A DNA stretch of 64,000 nucleotides from JAAFHZ01 sp964247085 (GTDB lineage: Bacteria; Cyanobacteriota; Cyanobacteriia; Cyanobacteriales; Chamaesiphonaceae), in the NCBI GenBank assembly GCA_964247085.1, contig CAXTSX010000006.1, forward strand, positions 1 through 64,000, in the 5' to 3' direction. Made by a program: the position numbers and the translations under genes. Shown here in pieces: positions 1 to 6,497 of the stretch (the first letter of the stretch is position 1; every line of letters begins with the position of its first letter). A model generated the notes under the pieces. It did no database searches. It was not told the origin of the DNA and saw nothing but the letters and a program-made list of their open reading frames with translations.

Positions 1-92
1 TTGGTTGAAGGCTGGCAGCTGGCTACCCAAACTTAGCGGGAAAAGTCAGGTCGATCGAACCCCTAGAAATTCCTGGATGATCCCCATGAAAA

Positions 93-130
93 TAGACTGA
101 ATTTTGTAAGCTACAACAAAATTCAGTCTA
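93..130. terminator. Perfect 14-bp inverted repeat, probable terminator
   Basis: The arms TAGACTGAATTTTG (93-106) and CAAAATTCAGTCTA (117-130) are perfectly complementary around a 10-nt loop. The hairpin lies downstream of the minus-strand gene that ends at 197. It may also close a plus-strand gene lying left of the window. The A/T-rich arms would work in either direction. Confidence 0.5.
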
Positions 131-196
131 GTTAAATATAGGTCTAATCAAATACGATTGAGGCTATTGCTAACTAGCCACGAGCGATGAGGGAAA

Positions 197-505
197 TTAC
201 TTGGTGCCGATCAAAGCTGGCTCAGGATTTTCCAATATTCTGAGACTAGGGAAAAGAAAATGATTCTCTTCAACATACTGGGCACCAAAGAGACCCTTCT
301 CTGCCCAGAAATATCTATCGGTGGTGTGTTCGTTGCGCTTCACTAATAGAAGTGCTGGGGGGGCGATACCTTCGGTATGAATATATCGTCTAGCCGCAGT
401 GACAGGTTTGTCTTCGCCGCTTTCGATACTATACTGAGGTACTTGCTCCAGGATTCTTCGACCCTCTTGCCGCCGTCTGCTCTTGCGTTTACGTCTTCTA
501 GCCAA
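197..505 (-). CDS. DUF3155-family small basic cyanobacterial protein
   Basis: This encodes a 102-residue protein of unknown function. The N-terminus is very basic (ARRRKRKSRRRQEGRR), followed by the segments VPQYSIESGEDKPVTAAR, LLVKRNEHTTDRYFWAEKG and QYVEENHFLFPSLR, which I recognise as the cyanobacterial DUF3155 family. An ATG-initiated reading extends to 598, but the TTG at 505-503 is preferred. It is preceded at ideal distance by a perfect Shine-Dalgarno (AAGGAGGT on the minus strand, plus positions 513-520), and the conserved family sequence begins exactly there. The basic N-terminus suggests nucleic-acid or ribosome contact, which is inference only. It is divergent from the histidine kinase at 772. 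Confidence 0.8.
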   Translation of the reverse strand: MARRRKRKSRRRQEGRRILEQVPQYSIESGEDKPVTAARRYIHTEGIAPPALLLVKRNEHTTDRYFWAEKGLFGAQYVEENHFLFPSLRILENPEPALIGTK

Positions 506-512
506 CCTAATT

Positions 513-520
513 ACCTCCTT
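513..520 (-). promoter_or_regulatory. Strong Shine-Dalgarno deciding a TTG start
   Basis: On the minus strand AAGGAGGT is followed by about eight bases and then TTG (505-503). This is one of the strongest ribosome-binding sites in the window and argues for the TTG start of the DUF3155 gene over the upstream ATG. Confidence 0.7.
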
Positions 521-643
521 TTCTCTGTGCCAGTTTGTGCTCGCCCAGTTGTAATGATTGCTCTGAAAGCCGTCGATATCATATCCGCTTTGCCTCAAAA
601 ATTCAAGAGCTGTTAAATTGGTAACAAAATCGCTTGAAAATGC

Positions 644-680
644 TTTGGCCTAAAGAAAAACCTAAGATTTTAGGCTAAAG
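644..680. repeat. Imperfect hairpin between divergent genes
   Basis: GCCTAAA (648-654) and TTTAGGC (669-675) form a hairpin. With flanking CTTT/AAAG the pairing extends to about 11 bp with one bulge. It sits between the divergent DUF3155 and histidine kinase genes, so it could be an operator or an mRNA-leader structure rather than a terminator. Confidence 0.3.
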
Positions 681-771
681 TACATACAAAACTTTATAAA
701 AACTTAACATTTGTTTAAGTGCTACTTCTGTAGAATGCTGTCCTGCTGATTTTCTCCGACTCCATGTAATT

Positions 772-2013
772 ATGTCTGCTTCTTATAGTTCTGAATTCAT
801 CACTCTTTGTCGTTCTCAGCTGATTCTTGTTGCGAATAGCTTTAGCGCCGATTTAGGTGTAATTTATCTGACTCAAGAAGTACCTGTCGGCCAAGAACCG
901 CATTTGGAGCCGCTGGTGTTTTATCCAGAAACCCCCGCCAATAAATTATTGGTTAATAGTCAACCCTGGCTAGAGCCACTTACTAGTAAGTCTTTACCAG
1001 CAGATAATTACTTGCGTCTTGGTCAGGCAGAGTCGATCGGTCAAGATCGCAATGCTATTCCCCGTCGGCAGTCCACCCAGAAATTTTTTCAACCTCTGAC
1101 TTCGGAAGGTGCCATTTTGGGATTGCTAATGACGATGCGTTTGAACCGACCTTGGAACAAGCGGGAGCGGAGCCAGATTGAGCAGGTCGGCCAAACCATT
1201 ACTTTGGCTTTAGTGATCGATCGAGAGCGGCAGTGGGCAGAACAAGCCTTGCAAGAACAGCAGCAATGGCGTGGTCGCCAACAGGAGCTGTTGCATAATT
1301 TGTTGCATCAGCTGCGGAACCCGCTGACGGCTATTTATACCTTTGGGAAGCTGCTGCTCAAAAGATTGCCCGCTGAAGATGCTAATCGTCAAGTGGCTAG
1401 TAATATTTTGCGCGAGAGTGAGCATCTGAAAGAATTGCTCCAACAGTTAGATTCTTCTCTGGAACCCTCGGAAACTCCGGTATTACCCGGACAGTCATCC
1501 CCTTTATCCTTGCTGCCATCCTCCAGTCTTCAGTTGCATCCTTGTGCGCTGCCCGAGATTTTAGAACCTATTTTGGCTAATGCCGCCGAAATTGCCCAGG
1601 AAAAGCAGCTATCTTTTCAAACTTATATTCCGCCACAATTACCATTAGCGATGGCTAGCAGCGGTGCCTTGCGGGAAGTGCTGGGCAATTTGATTGATAA
1701 CGCTCTTAAATACACTCCTAGTGGTGGCATTGAGGTGCAGGTTCAGCCATTACCTCACCAGCTATCGATCGCCATTAGTGATACTGGTTTAGGGATTGCG
1801 GCGGCGGATCTGCCGAATTTATTTCAACGTAGTTATCGAGGGGCACAAGCCCAGGGGCAGATTCCAGGGACTGGTTTGGGACTATCGATCGCCAAAGAAT
1901 TGGTCGAGCAAATGGGCGGGACGATCGAAGTGAGTAGTCCGATCGATCAAAATGCCGCAATGCCTGGTACTAAATTCACAGTACTCCTCCCTTTGGCTGC
2001 TGCGTTATCATAA
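772..2013 (+). CDS. GAF-domain sensor histidine kinase, Hik2/CSK-like
   Basis: This is a soluble two-component sensor kinase of 413 residues with no membrane segment. An N-terminal GAF-like domain (about 1-150) is followed by the dimerisation/phosphoacceptor helix with H-box LLHQLRNPLTA (His179). The HATPase_c domain follows, with N-box EVLGNLIDNALKY, G1 DTGLGIA and G2 GTGLGLSIAKE. Size, domain order, the HQLRNP box and a Cys at residue 13 resemble cyanobacterial Hik2 / chloroplast sensor kinase. Those proteins sense plastoquinone redox state or salt and carry an Fe-S cluster on a conserved N-terminal cysteine. The kinase call is firm; the Hik2 assignment is inference. There is no cognate regulator beside it, and msrA starts 25 nt downstream. 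Confidence 0.9.
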   Translation: MSASYSSEFITLCRSQLILVANSFSADLGVIYLTQEVPVGQEPHLEPLVFYPETPANKLLVNSQPWLEPLTSKSLPADNYLRLGQAESIGQDRNAIPRRQSTQKFFQPLTSEGAILGLLMTMRLNRPWNKRERSQIEQVGQTITLALVIDRERQWAEQALQEQQQWRGRQQELLHNLLHQLRNPLTAIYTFGKLLLKRLPAEDANRQVASNILRESEHLKELLQQLDSSLEPSETPVLPGQSSPLSLLPSSSLQLHPCALPEILEPILANAAEIAQEKQLSFQTYIPPQLPLAMASSGALREVLGNLIDNALKYTPSGGIEVQVQPLPHQLSIAISDTGLGIAAADLPNLFQRSYRGAQAQGQIPGTGLGLSIAKELVEQMGGTIEVSSPIDQNAAMPGTKFTVLLPLAAALS

Positions 2014-2038
2014 TGGGAGTCATTTCTTTACACCTATC

Positions 2039-2695
2039 ATGTTCGGACTTTTCGGCAACAAGAAACTCACGGTACCCAGTGCTGACGATTCCTTACCGGG
2101 GCGGCAGCAATCCATGACGATTCCGGCTACACATTACGTCAATGGCCATCCGCTAGCGCCTCCCTATCCCGCCACGATGGAACAAGCGATGTTTGGGGCT
2201 GGCTGCTTTTGGGGTGTGGAGCGTAAGTTTTGGCAGCAAGATGGTGTTTACATTACAGCGGTGGGCTATGCAGCTGGTTCTACCCCTAATCCTAACTACA
2301 AAGAAGTTTGCTCCGGACAGACTGGTCACAACGAAGTTGTTTTAGTAGTCTATGACCCGCAAAAAATCAGCTACCAGCAACTCCTCCAAGTTTTCTGGGA
2401 AAGCCATAATCCTACTCAGGGAATGCGCCAAGGTAATGATGCTGGTACCCAATATCGATCGGGTATTTATTGTTACGATGGTCAGTTAGCAGCGGCTGAA
2501 AAAAGCAAAGAAATTTACCAACAAGAACTAACAGTAGCCGGATTGGGTTCTATCACCACCGAAGTCTTGCCAGCGCCAATTTTTTACTATGCGGAAGATT
2601 ATCATCAACAGTACTTAGCCAAGAATCCTGGTGGTTACTGTGGTTTAGGTGGTACCAAGGTTTGCTATCCGGCGGATGCGTCGGTGAAAAGTTAG
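2039..2695 (+). CDS. msrA: Peptide-methionine (S)-S-oxide reductase MsrA
   Basis: MsrA reduces methionine-S-sulfoxide in proteins and free methionine, using thioredoxin. The 218-residue protein carries the catalytic motif GAGCFWGVE (Cys56) and family segments VGYAAGSTPNPNYKEVCSGQTGHNEVV, YFWESHNP-like and GTQYRSGIYC. The start is placed at ATG 2039 (MFGLFGNKK) because an earlier in-frame ATG at 1952 would lie inside the upstream kinase gene and adds non-family sequence. It lies 25 nt after a probable redox-responsive kinase and 6 nt before an SDR gene, so the three may be co-transcribed as an oxidative-stress unit (inference). Confidence 0.93.
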   Translation: MFGLFGNKKLTVPSADDSLPGRQQSMTIPATHYVNGHPLAPPYPATMEQAMFGAGCFWGVERKFWQQDGVYITAVGYAAGSTPNPNYKEVCSGQTGHNEVVLVVYDPQKISYQQLLQVFWESHNPTQGMRQGNDAGTQYRSGIYCYDGQLAAAEKSKEIYQQELTVAGLGSITTEVLPAPIFYYAEDYHQQYLAKNPGGYCGLGGTKVCYPADASVKS

Positions 2696-2701
2696 GAATT
2701 G

Positions 2702-3439
2702 ATGAATTCAAATTCCACCGCGACGCTGATTATTGGAGCTAGCCAGGGCATTGGCTTAGAGTTTGTGCGGCAGTTTCTAGCTACTAACCGCACCGATTTT
2801 GTTTATGCCACTTACCGCCGCCCCGATTGCGAATTGCTAAAAATTGATGATGCTCGTTTGTGCTGTTTGCCAGTAGATGTAACGATCGAGGAGCAAATTG
2901 CTCAGGCGGTGCAAGTGCTTCAGGATACTAATCTGCGGTATATGATTAACTGCGTCGGTTTATTGCATGATGGGGCGATGCAGCCGGAAAAAAGTCTGCG
3001 CCAAATCGATTCTGAGCAAATGTTGCGCTATTTTCAGGTGAATAGCGTGAGCGCGGTGTTGTGGGCAAAGCATTTACAGCCTTTGCTTAAACAATCCGAT
3101 CAATCAATATTTGCTAGTATCTCGGCCAAGGTTGGGAGTATTGGGGACAATCAACTTGGTGGCTGGTATGGTTATCGAGCATCTAAGGCGGCTTTGAATA
3201 TGCTGATGAAAAATGTATCGATCGAATACCGCCGTACTTGTCCCCAAACAATTGTTGTAGTTTTGCATCCGGGGACTACGGATACGAATTTGTCGCAGCC
3301 TTTTCAACGGAATGTTCCACCAGAGAAGTTGTTTTCTGTGGAAAGAACGGTTAATCAGTTGCTAGGAGTTATTGATAATTTATCAATTCAAGATAGTGGT
3401 GAGTTTTTTAATTGGAATGGTCAGAAGCTGCCCTGGTGA
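2702..3439 (+). CDS. Short-chain dehydrogenase/reductase, C-factor (CsgA)-like
   Basis: This is an NAD(P)-dependent SDR of 245 residues. The Rossmann motif is LIIGASQGIGLEF at the N-terminus. NCVGLLHD stands for the NNAG motif. The active site is Ser in ASISAKVGSIGDN and YGYRASK for YxxxK. It resembles the cell-cell signalling C-factor subgroup rather than FabG. The start could be TTG 2699 or ATG 2702; an AGGA lies just upstream, within the end of msrA. The substrate is unknown. Confidence 0.85.
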   Translation: MNSNSTATLIIGASQGIGLEFVRQFLATNRTDFVYATYRRPDCELLKIDDARLCCLPVDVTIEEQIAQAVQVLQDTNLRYMINCVGLLHDGAMQPEKSLRQIDSEQMLRYFQVNSVSAVLWAKHLQPLLKQSDQSIFASISAKVGSIGDNQLGGWYGYRASKAALNMLMKNVSIEYRRTCPQTIVVVLHPGTTDTNLSQPFQRNVPPEKLFSVERTVNQLLGVIDNLSIQDSGEFFNWNGQKLPW

Positions 3440-3459
3440 TTTATAAAATGTCAAATTCT

Positions 3460-3609
3460 TGATTGACTGACAAATCTTTTTTTGAATCGATTAAGCTGCC
3501 TGTCAATATATGTTTCAGTCTTTTCAACTCTCATGGAGCATCCATAACCTGAAATCCACTTAGAGCAAGGATTCTATAATTTAGCTCAATACTTTTGTCA
3601 GTCAATCAG
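3460..3609. mobile_element. MITE-like element with 15-bp terminal inverted repeats and 10-bp target duplication
   Basis: The terminal arms TGATTGACTGACAAA (3460-3474) and TTTGTCAGTCAATCA (3594-3608) are perfect inverted repeats enclosing about 119 nt with no gene. The direct repeat GTCAAATTCT occurs immediately outside both ends (3450-3459 and 3610-3619), which is the signature of a transposition target-site duplication. The element has inserted into the last codons of the response-regulator pseudogene on the minus strand and supplies its present stop codon. Without the insert the reading frame would end in the codons for Ile-Leu-stop. No transposase is encoded, so it must be mobilised in trans. 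Confidence 0.75.
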
Positions 3610-4017
3610 GTCAAATTCTCTGGTCGTAGTTATTTTGGTGACAACTTGAGGAATATATTTTTCTAAGACTGGCATTAATTTTGCACGATCAACTGGTTTA
3701 GTGAGATATTCAGTAGAATCGGTATAAATTCCTTTGAACTGTTACCTATCAACAAACCCGTCTTTATCCGTCAGCATAATAATTGGGAGTTCTGGGAGTT
3801 GTTTGATTTGAGATAACTTCCTAATTGTTCTGCATAATGCTTGACTATGGGGCATTTTATTATCCAACAAAAGCAAGACCACTTTTTCTTGGAGCAAAAT
3901 ATCCAGAACATCATTTATGTTATTTGCCAGCTGCACATTATATAAATCTCCGATTGCTCGGATAATTGCGGTCTGCAAAATTTTGCTATCGCCTACACTC
4001 AAAACGACTGAGGACAT
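3598..4017 (-). pseudogene. Response regulator receiver-domain gene interrupted by an in-frame stop
   Basis: The first 91 codons encode the N-terminal two thirds of a CheY-like receiver, with phosphoacceptor Asp in LLLLDNKMP and the segment LPIIMLTDKDGFVDR. A TAA at 3744-3742 then interrupts the frame. Reading through in the same frame gives QFKGIYTDSTEYLTKPVDR and KLMPVLEKYIP, the conserved receiver C-terminus with the switch Lys, ending at 3598. This makes about 139 codons, the normal length of a stand-alone regulator. The lesion is therefore a single nonsense codon, not a frameshift. The 3' end has also been rewritten by a MITE insertion. A sequencing error or stop-codon readthrough cannot be excluded. 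Confidence 0.75.
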
Positions 4018-4059
4018 TTTGGAAGATGTAACTATTCCTGGAGTCTTTTTGTATAAGAT

Positions 4060-4365
4060 TTACTTTTGGGGCTTTTTTAGATTGGTTTGGTGTATTTGCG
4101 CCAGGACTTCTTCGAGTGATTTATTTTCCAGAAATGCAACCATTTCTAATGCTTGTGCCAAGTAACGTAAAGCATTATTGGATTCATTCTGGCGAGGTAG
4201 TATCAGCATCAGAGGATTGCCAAAATCATCATTGATTCCTTGGAAAACCATTGCGTGCTTGTTTTTACCTGGTAACTCTTGCCAACCATTTGTGCGAAGA
4301 TATCTTGCCATATCATCGATTGACAATTTAGCATCTTCGACTAACTTAGTATTGATTGTTAACAT
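4060..4365 (-). CDS. Small unknown protein coupled to the DUF4365 gene
   Basis: This encodes a 101-residue protein with no recognised family. It contains SIDDMARYLRTNGWQELPG, LMLILPRQNESNNALRYLA and a helical C-terminal part rich in Leu/Glu/Lys. The ATG at 4365 overlaps the stop of the upstream DUF4365 gene in ATGTTAA, with GGAG about seven bases before it; a GTG at 4371 is an alternative. The overlap implies translational coupling, so the two proteins probably work together. A role as a small partner or immunity-type subunit of the DUF4365 protein is inference. Confidence 0.65.
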   Translation of the reverse strand: MLTINTKLVEDAKLSIDDMARYLRTNGWQELPGKNKHAMVFQGINDDFGNPLMLILPRQNESNNALRYLAQALEMVAFLENKSLEEVLAQIHQTNLKKPQK

Positions 4366-4886
4366 GTCCACACTCCGCTAGTTGCATAATTGCGAGTAGC
4401 ATCTAATAACCGCAATAGAGCATCAGGTGTAAACTGCTGCGTCCTGGGTATCCGAATTCTAACAGATTCTTTGTTAGAGCTGAGATCTCCCTCCAGATGC
4501 GACCAATAGCAAGCTCCGCCCAGAAACAATCCATCCTCGTCAGCATTTAGCCAGTTCTCTTGACCTGTAGGCAAAACTTTTAGCAGCAAAACACAGGGGA
4601 TTGGTTCCTGGTTTTGATAGCGTCTGATGAGGTCATTGTAAGTTTTTGACTCTAAATCATACCGAATATGAGATTGCTCGATTTCACAGTTAATAGAGGC
4701 TTTGAGCTGAAAATCTAAACCATCGCCACAGGTATATCTACGTTTCCCCACAGTCGTAATCCGTCGAAAATGACCATCAAAGCCAAAATCCCTATCAAAA
4801 TTAGCTATACTAACCCCAGCTGGGGCTGCGATGGCTTGAACATGGGCGATGCTAAGTAGCTCTTCTACTGTCTGTTGAGGTAACAA
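4359..4886 (-). CDS. DUF4365-family protein, PD-(D/E)XK-like fold
   Basis: This encodes a 175-residue protein. The segments VEELLSIAHVQAIAAPAG, DRDFGFDGHF, GLDFQLKAS and ACYWSHLEGD match the DUF4365 pattern. The Asp in FGFDG followed by QLK fits the D...QxK signature of PD-(D/E)XK nuclease-like domains (inference). The start is uncertain: TTG 4886 is the only conventional start after an in-frame TGA and has no clear ribosome-binding site, yet family-like sequence begins almost at once. It overlaps the small downstream gene by a few bases. It sits directly beside the displaced gst tail, just outside the CRISPR island. Confidence 0.65.
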   Translation of the reverse strand: MLPQQTVEELLSIAHVQAIAAPAGVSIANFDRDFGFDGHFRRITTVGKRRYTCGDGLDFQLKASINCEIEQSHIRYDLESKTYNDLIRRYQNQEPIPCVLLLKVLPTGQENWLNADEDGLFLGGACYWSHLEGDLSSNKESVRIRIPRTQQFTPDALLRLLDATRNYATSGVWTC

Positions 4887-4934
4887 TGGATCTGATTGAA
4901 AACTAGATATTGCTTGATTATGTCACTGATAGTC

Positions 4935-5095
4935 TTAATTTCTCGCAAAGTTAGCCGGATCTTGAGCCCGCCGATGTTTAGTCGGTAGTGGTGGACTCTG
5001 CCGATCGCCTGCCAATGCCGCCGTGTTTTCCAAAGCCGTTCTTAGTCTCTTGGCCGCATAAATAGACACATCGCGGGGCACACTGATTCGATCGC
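4935..5095 (-). pseudogene. Displaced 3' end of the glutathione S-transferase gene
   Basis: About 53 codons encode DRISVPRDVSIYAAKRLRTA and onward to PANFARN followed by TAA at 4937. They match the C-terminus of the intact gst-like gene at 16943-18160 at about 88% nucleotide identity over 158 ungapped bases (4938-5095 against 16958-17115). Most differences are synonymous, so this copy was a working gene end until fairly recently. Homology stops abruptly at 5095/5096, next to the IS remnant. It is the left boundary of the CRISPR island. Confidence 0.8.
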
Positions 5096-5276
5096 CCCAG
5101 CCCCAACGTAGAATTCAGCGAAAATAGCAGCACCCATCTCAACTGCGGGGTACTCCCGCCAGAACGGTACTCCGTTTGGCGGTGATGGGGGATAGCAGGG
5201 CGGTGACGAGTTCCACCCCCGACCAATCCGACAAACAAAGTTCTTGGTCGTGAGGGGGTGGGCGAGGAAATGCCAA

Positions 5277-5420
5277 TTAATCCGGTAACGCAGTCTGATT
5301 TCCAACATATCGCTTGACTTGTTCAATGGTGACACCACCACAACTAGCAACAAAATAAGCCCCAGTCCAAAATACTGGCTTGTTATATTGATTGACAATA
5401 GATGCAAACTCTTGCAGATG
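5277..5420 (-). pseudogene. IS200-type TnpA transposase, C-terminal remnant
   Basis: The minus-strand frame reads HLQEFASIVNQYNKP, FWTGAYFVASCGGVT and EQVKRYVGNQ, ending at TAA 5279-5277. This is the typical end of an IS200/IS605 Y1 single-strand transposase. Upstream of 5420 the frame loses the family, so the HUH motif and N-terminal two thirds are missing. Confidence 0.65.
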
Positions 5421-6130
5421 GCTGGTATGTCAGTTTTGCAATTGAAGATGGCACTGTTCCCACGGCTATGCCTACCCGCGAGATAAAAAATGCTTGTGGA
5501 ATTGACGTGGGGCTGGAAAAGTTTCTCACCACGTCTGATGCTGAAGCTATTGCTGTGCCATAGTTTTATCGTAAATCTCAAGTGGTACTCGCCCGTCTTC
5601 AACGGAAGCTGTCCAGGAAACTCAAGGGATCTAATAACTATTTCAAGCAAGCAAATAAAGTAGCTAGACTACACTTGCACATTGCCCGTCAGCGAAAAGA
5701 CTTTCACTATTCTGTAGCACATTGGTTATGTACAAAATACGATCTGATTGGATTCGAGAAACTAAATATCAAAGGTCTGGCTAGAACTAGACTAGCTAAA
5801 TCGATACTAGATGTTGCTTGGCGAACATTCCTGAACATATTGCAAGCAGTGGCAGTAAAATGCGGCAAGCATACTCAGGAAGTAGATGCTAGAGGAACCA
5901 GTATTGAATGTTTTAACTGCGAAGAAAGGGTTGTTAAGCCGCTTTCTGAACGAGTTCATAGTTGTCCGAATTGTGGAATCAGTTTAGATAGAGATTACAA
6001 CGCGAGTATTAATGTGCTAAAACGGACGACTGGATGGTCGTTTGCTGCTTGTGGAGGCTTAGGGGATACCCCGCTTGTGAAGCAAGAAATCTCATTTGTG
6101 AATTTGAGAAGCCCCCGCCAGACCGCCTAA
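5402..6130 (+). pseudogene. TnpB (IS605 OrfB), 5'-truncated with in-frame TAG
   Basis: This is the transposon-encoded RNA-guided nuclease family, ancestor of Cas12. The frame starts inside the protein (GWYVSFAIEDG), reads the RuvC-I motif CGIDVGLEKF, then meets TAG at 5561-5563 where the family has Gln (AVP-stop-FYRKSQ). It continues in the same frame through GFEKLNIKGLARTRL (RuvC-II Glu), a four-Cys zinc ribbon (CFNC...CPNC) and RDYNASINVL (RuvC-III Asp). The stop lies in the loop of the right-end hairpin. All three catalytic acids survive, but the N-terminus is deleted and RuvC is cut by the stop, so it is inactive unless suppressed. Confidence 0.8.
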
Positions 6131-6196
6131 GCGGTTGGCGGTGGGAGTACGTCACAGGCTTTAATGGGACATGTAAACACACAAGCCCAAACAACT

Positions 6197-6430
6197 ATGC
6201 GAAGCACTCAAAAAATTCTCGCTTTTGCCGACTAGGACAACACCCAATGCGCCGCCAAAAGCTTCAACCGCAAACTCCAATGGAACCTCCTCCGCGACTA
6301 TCTCGCCAACCCTCAAGAAGGACGCGAACTAATCGAAATGGTCATCTACGTCGGAGTGCCACCTGCCATTGACCAGATAAATGAATTTTCTTTAGTTGAA
6401 GAATTAATACAAATCATCAATTTTAATTAA
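6197..6430 (+). pseudogene. NYN (LabA/DUF88-like) domain gene, nonsense mutated and 3'-truncated
   Basis: Reading from ATG 6197 gives MRSTQKILAFAD, a TAG at 6233-6235 (one base from Trp TGG), then DNTQCAAKSFNRKLQWNLLR, DYLANPQEGRELIEM and VIYVGVPP. This is the N-terminal half of a NYN/PIN-like RNase domain, with acidic residues near the start and the IEMVIYVG strand. Family sequence ends at about 6377; the rest to TAA 6430 looks like unrelated sequence. It lies directly upstream of cas10, inside the island, and may be a lost accessory nuclease of the CRISPR locus (inference). Confidence 0.65.
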
Positions 6431-6497
6431 AGAATTCTAGTCATCTAAACATATCAGCTATTCTAATTTCACGGTTTACCGTCTTTTCAACACCTAC

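Larger units (their letters stand above)
5156..6141. mobile_element. Degenerate IS200/IS605-family element with matching end hairpins
   Basis: Two subterminal hairpins of the same design mark the ends. The left one (5156-5182) is CCGCCA-G-AACGG / CCGTT-TGGCGG. The right one (6115-6141) is CCGCCA-G-ACCGC / GCGGT-TGGCGG. Both have the same bulged G and a 4-nt loop. Between them lie the C-terminal part of a Y1 transposase (minus strand) and most of a TnpB (plus strand). The genes are divergent, with both 5' parts deleted where they meet near 5402-5420. True termini lie somewhat outside the hairpins. The element cannot transpose by itself. Confidence 0.75.

Noticed and set aside
1..36. Open frame at the left edge reading LVEGWQLATQT then stop
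   Set aside because: Twelve codons are too few to decide whether it is the end of a gene; no family could be recognised.
5042..5650. A 202-codon minus-strand frame across the gst tail and IS remnant
   Set aside because: It crosses three unrelated sequence segments out of frame with the gst and TnpA remnants, so it is accidental.
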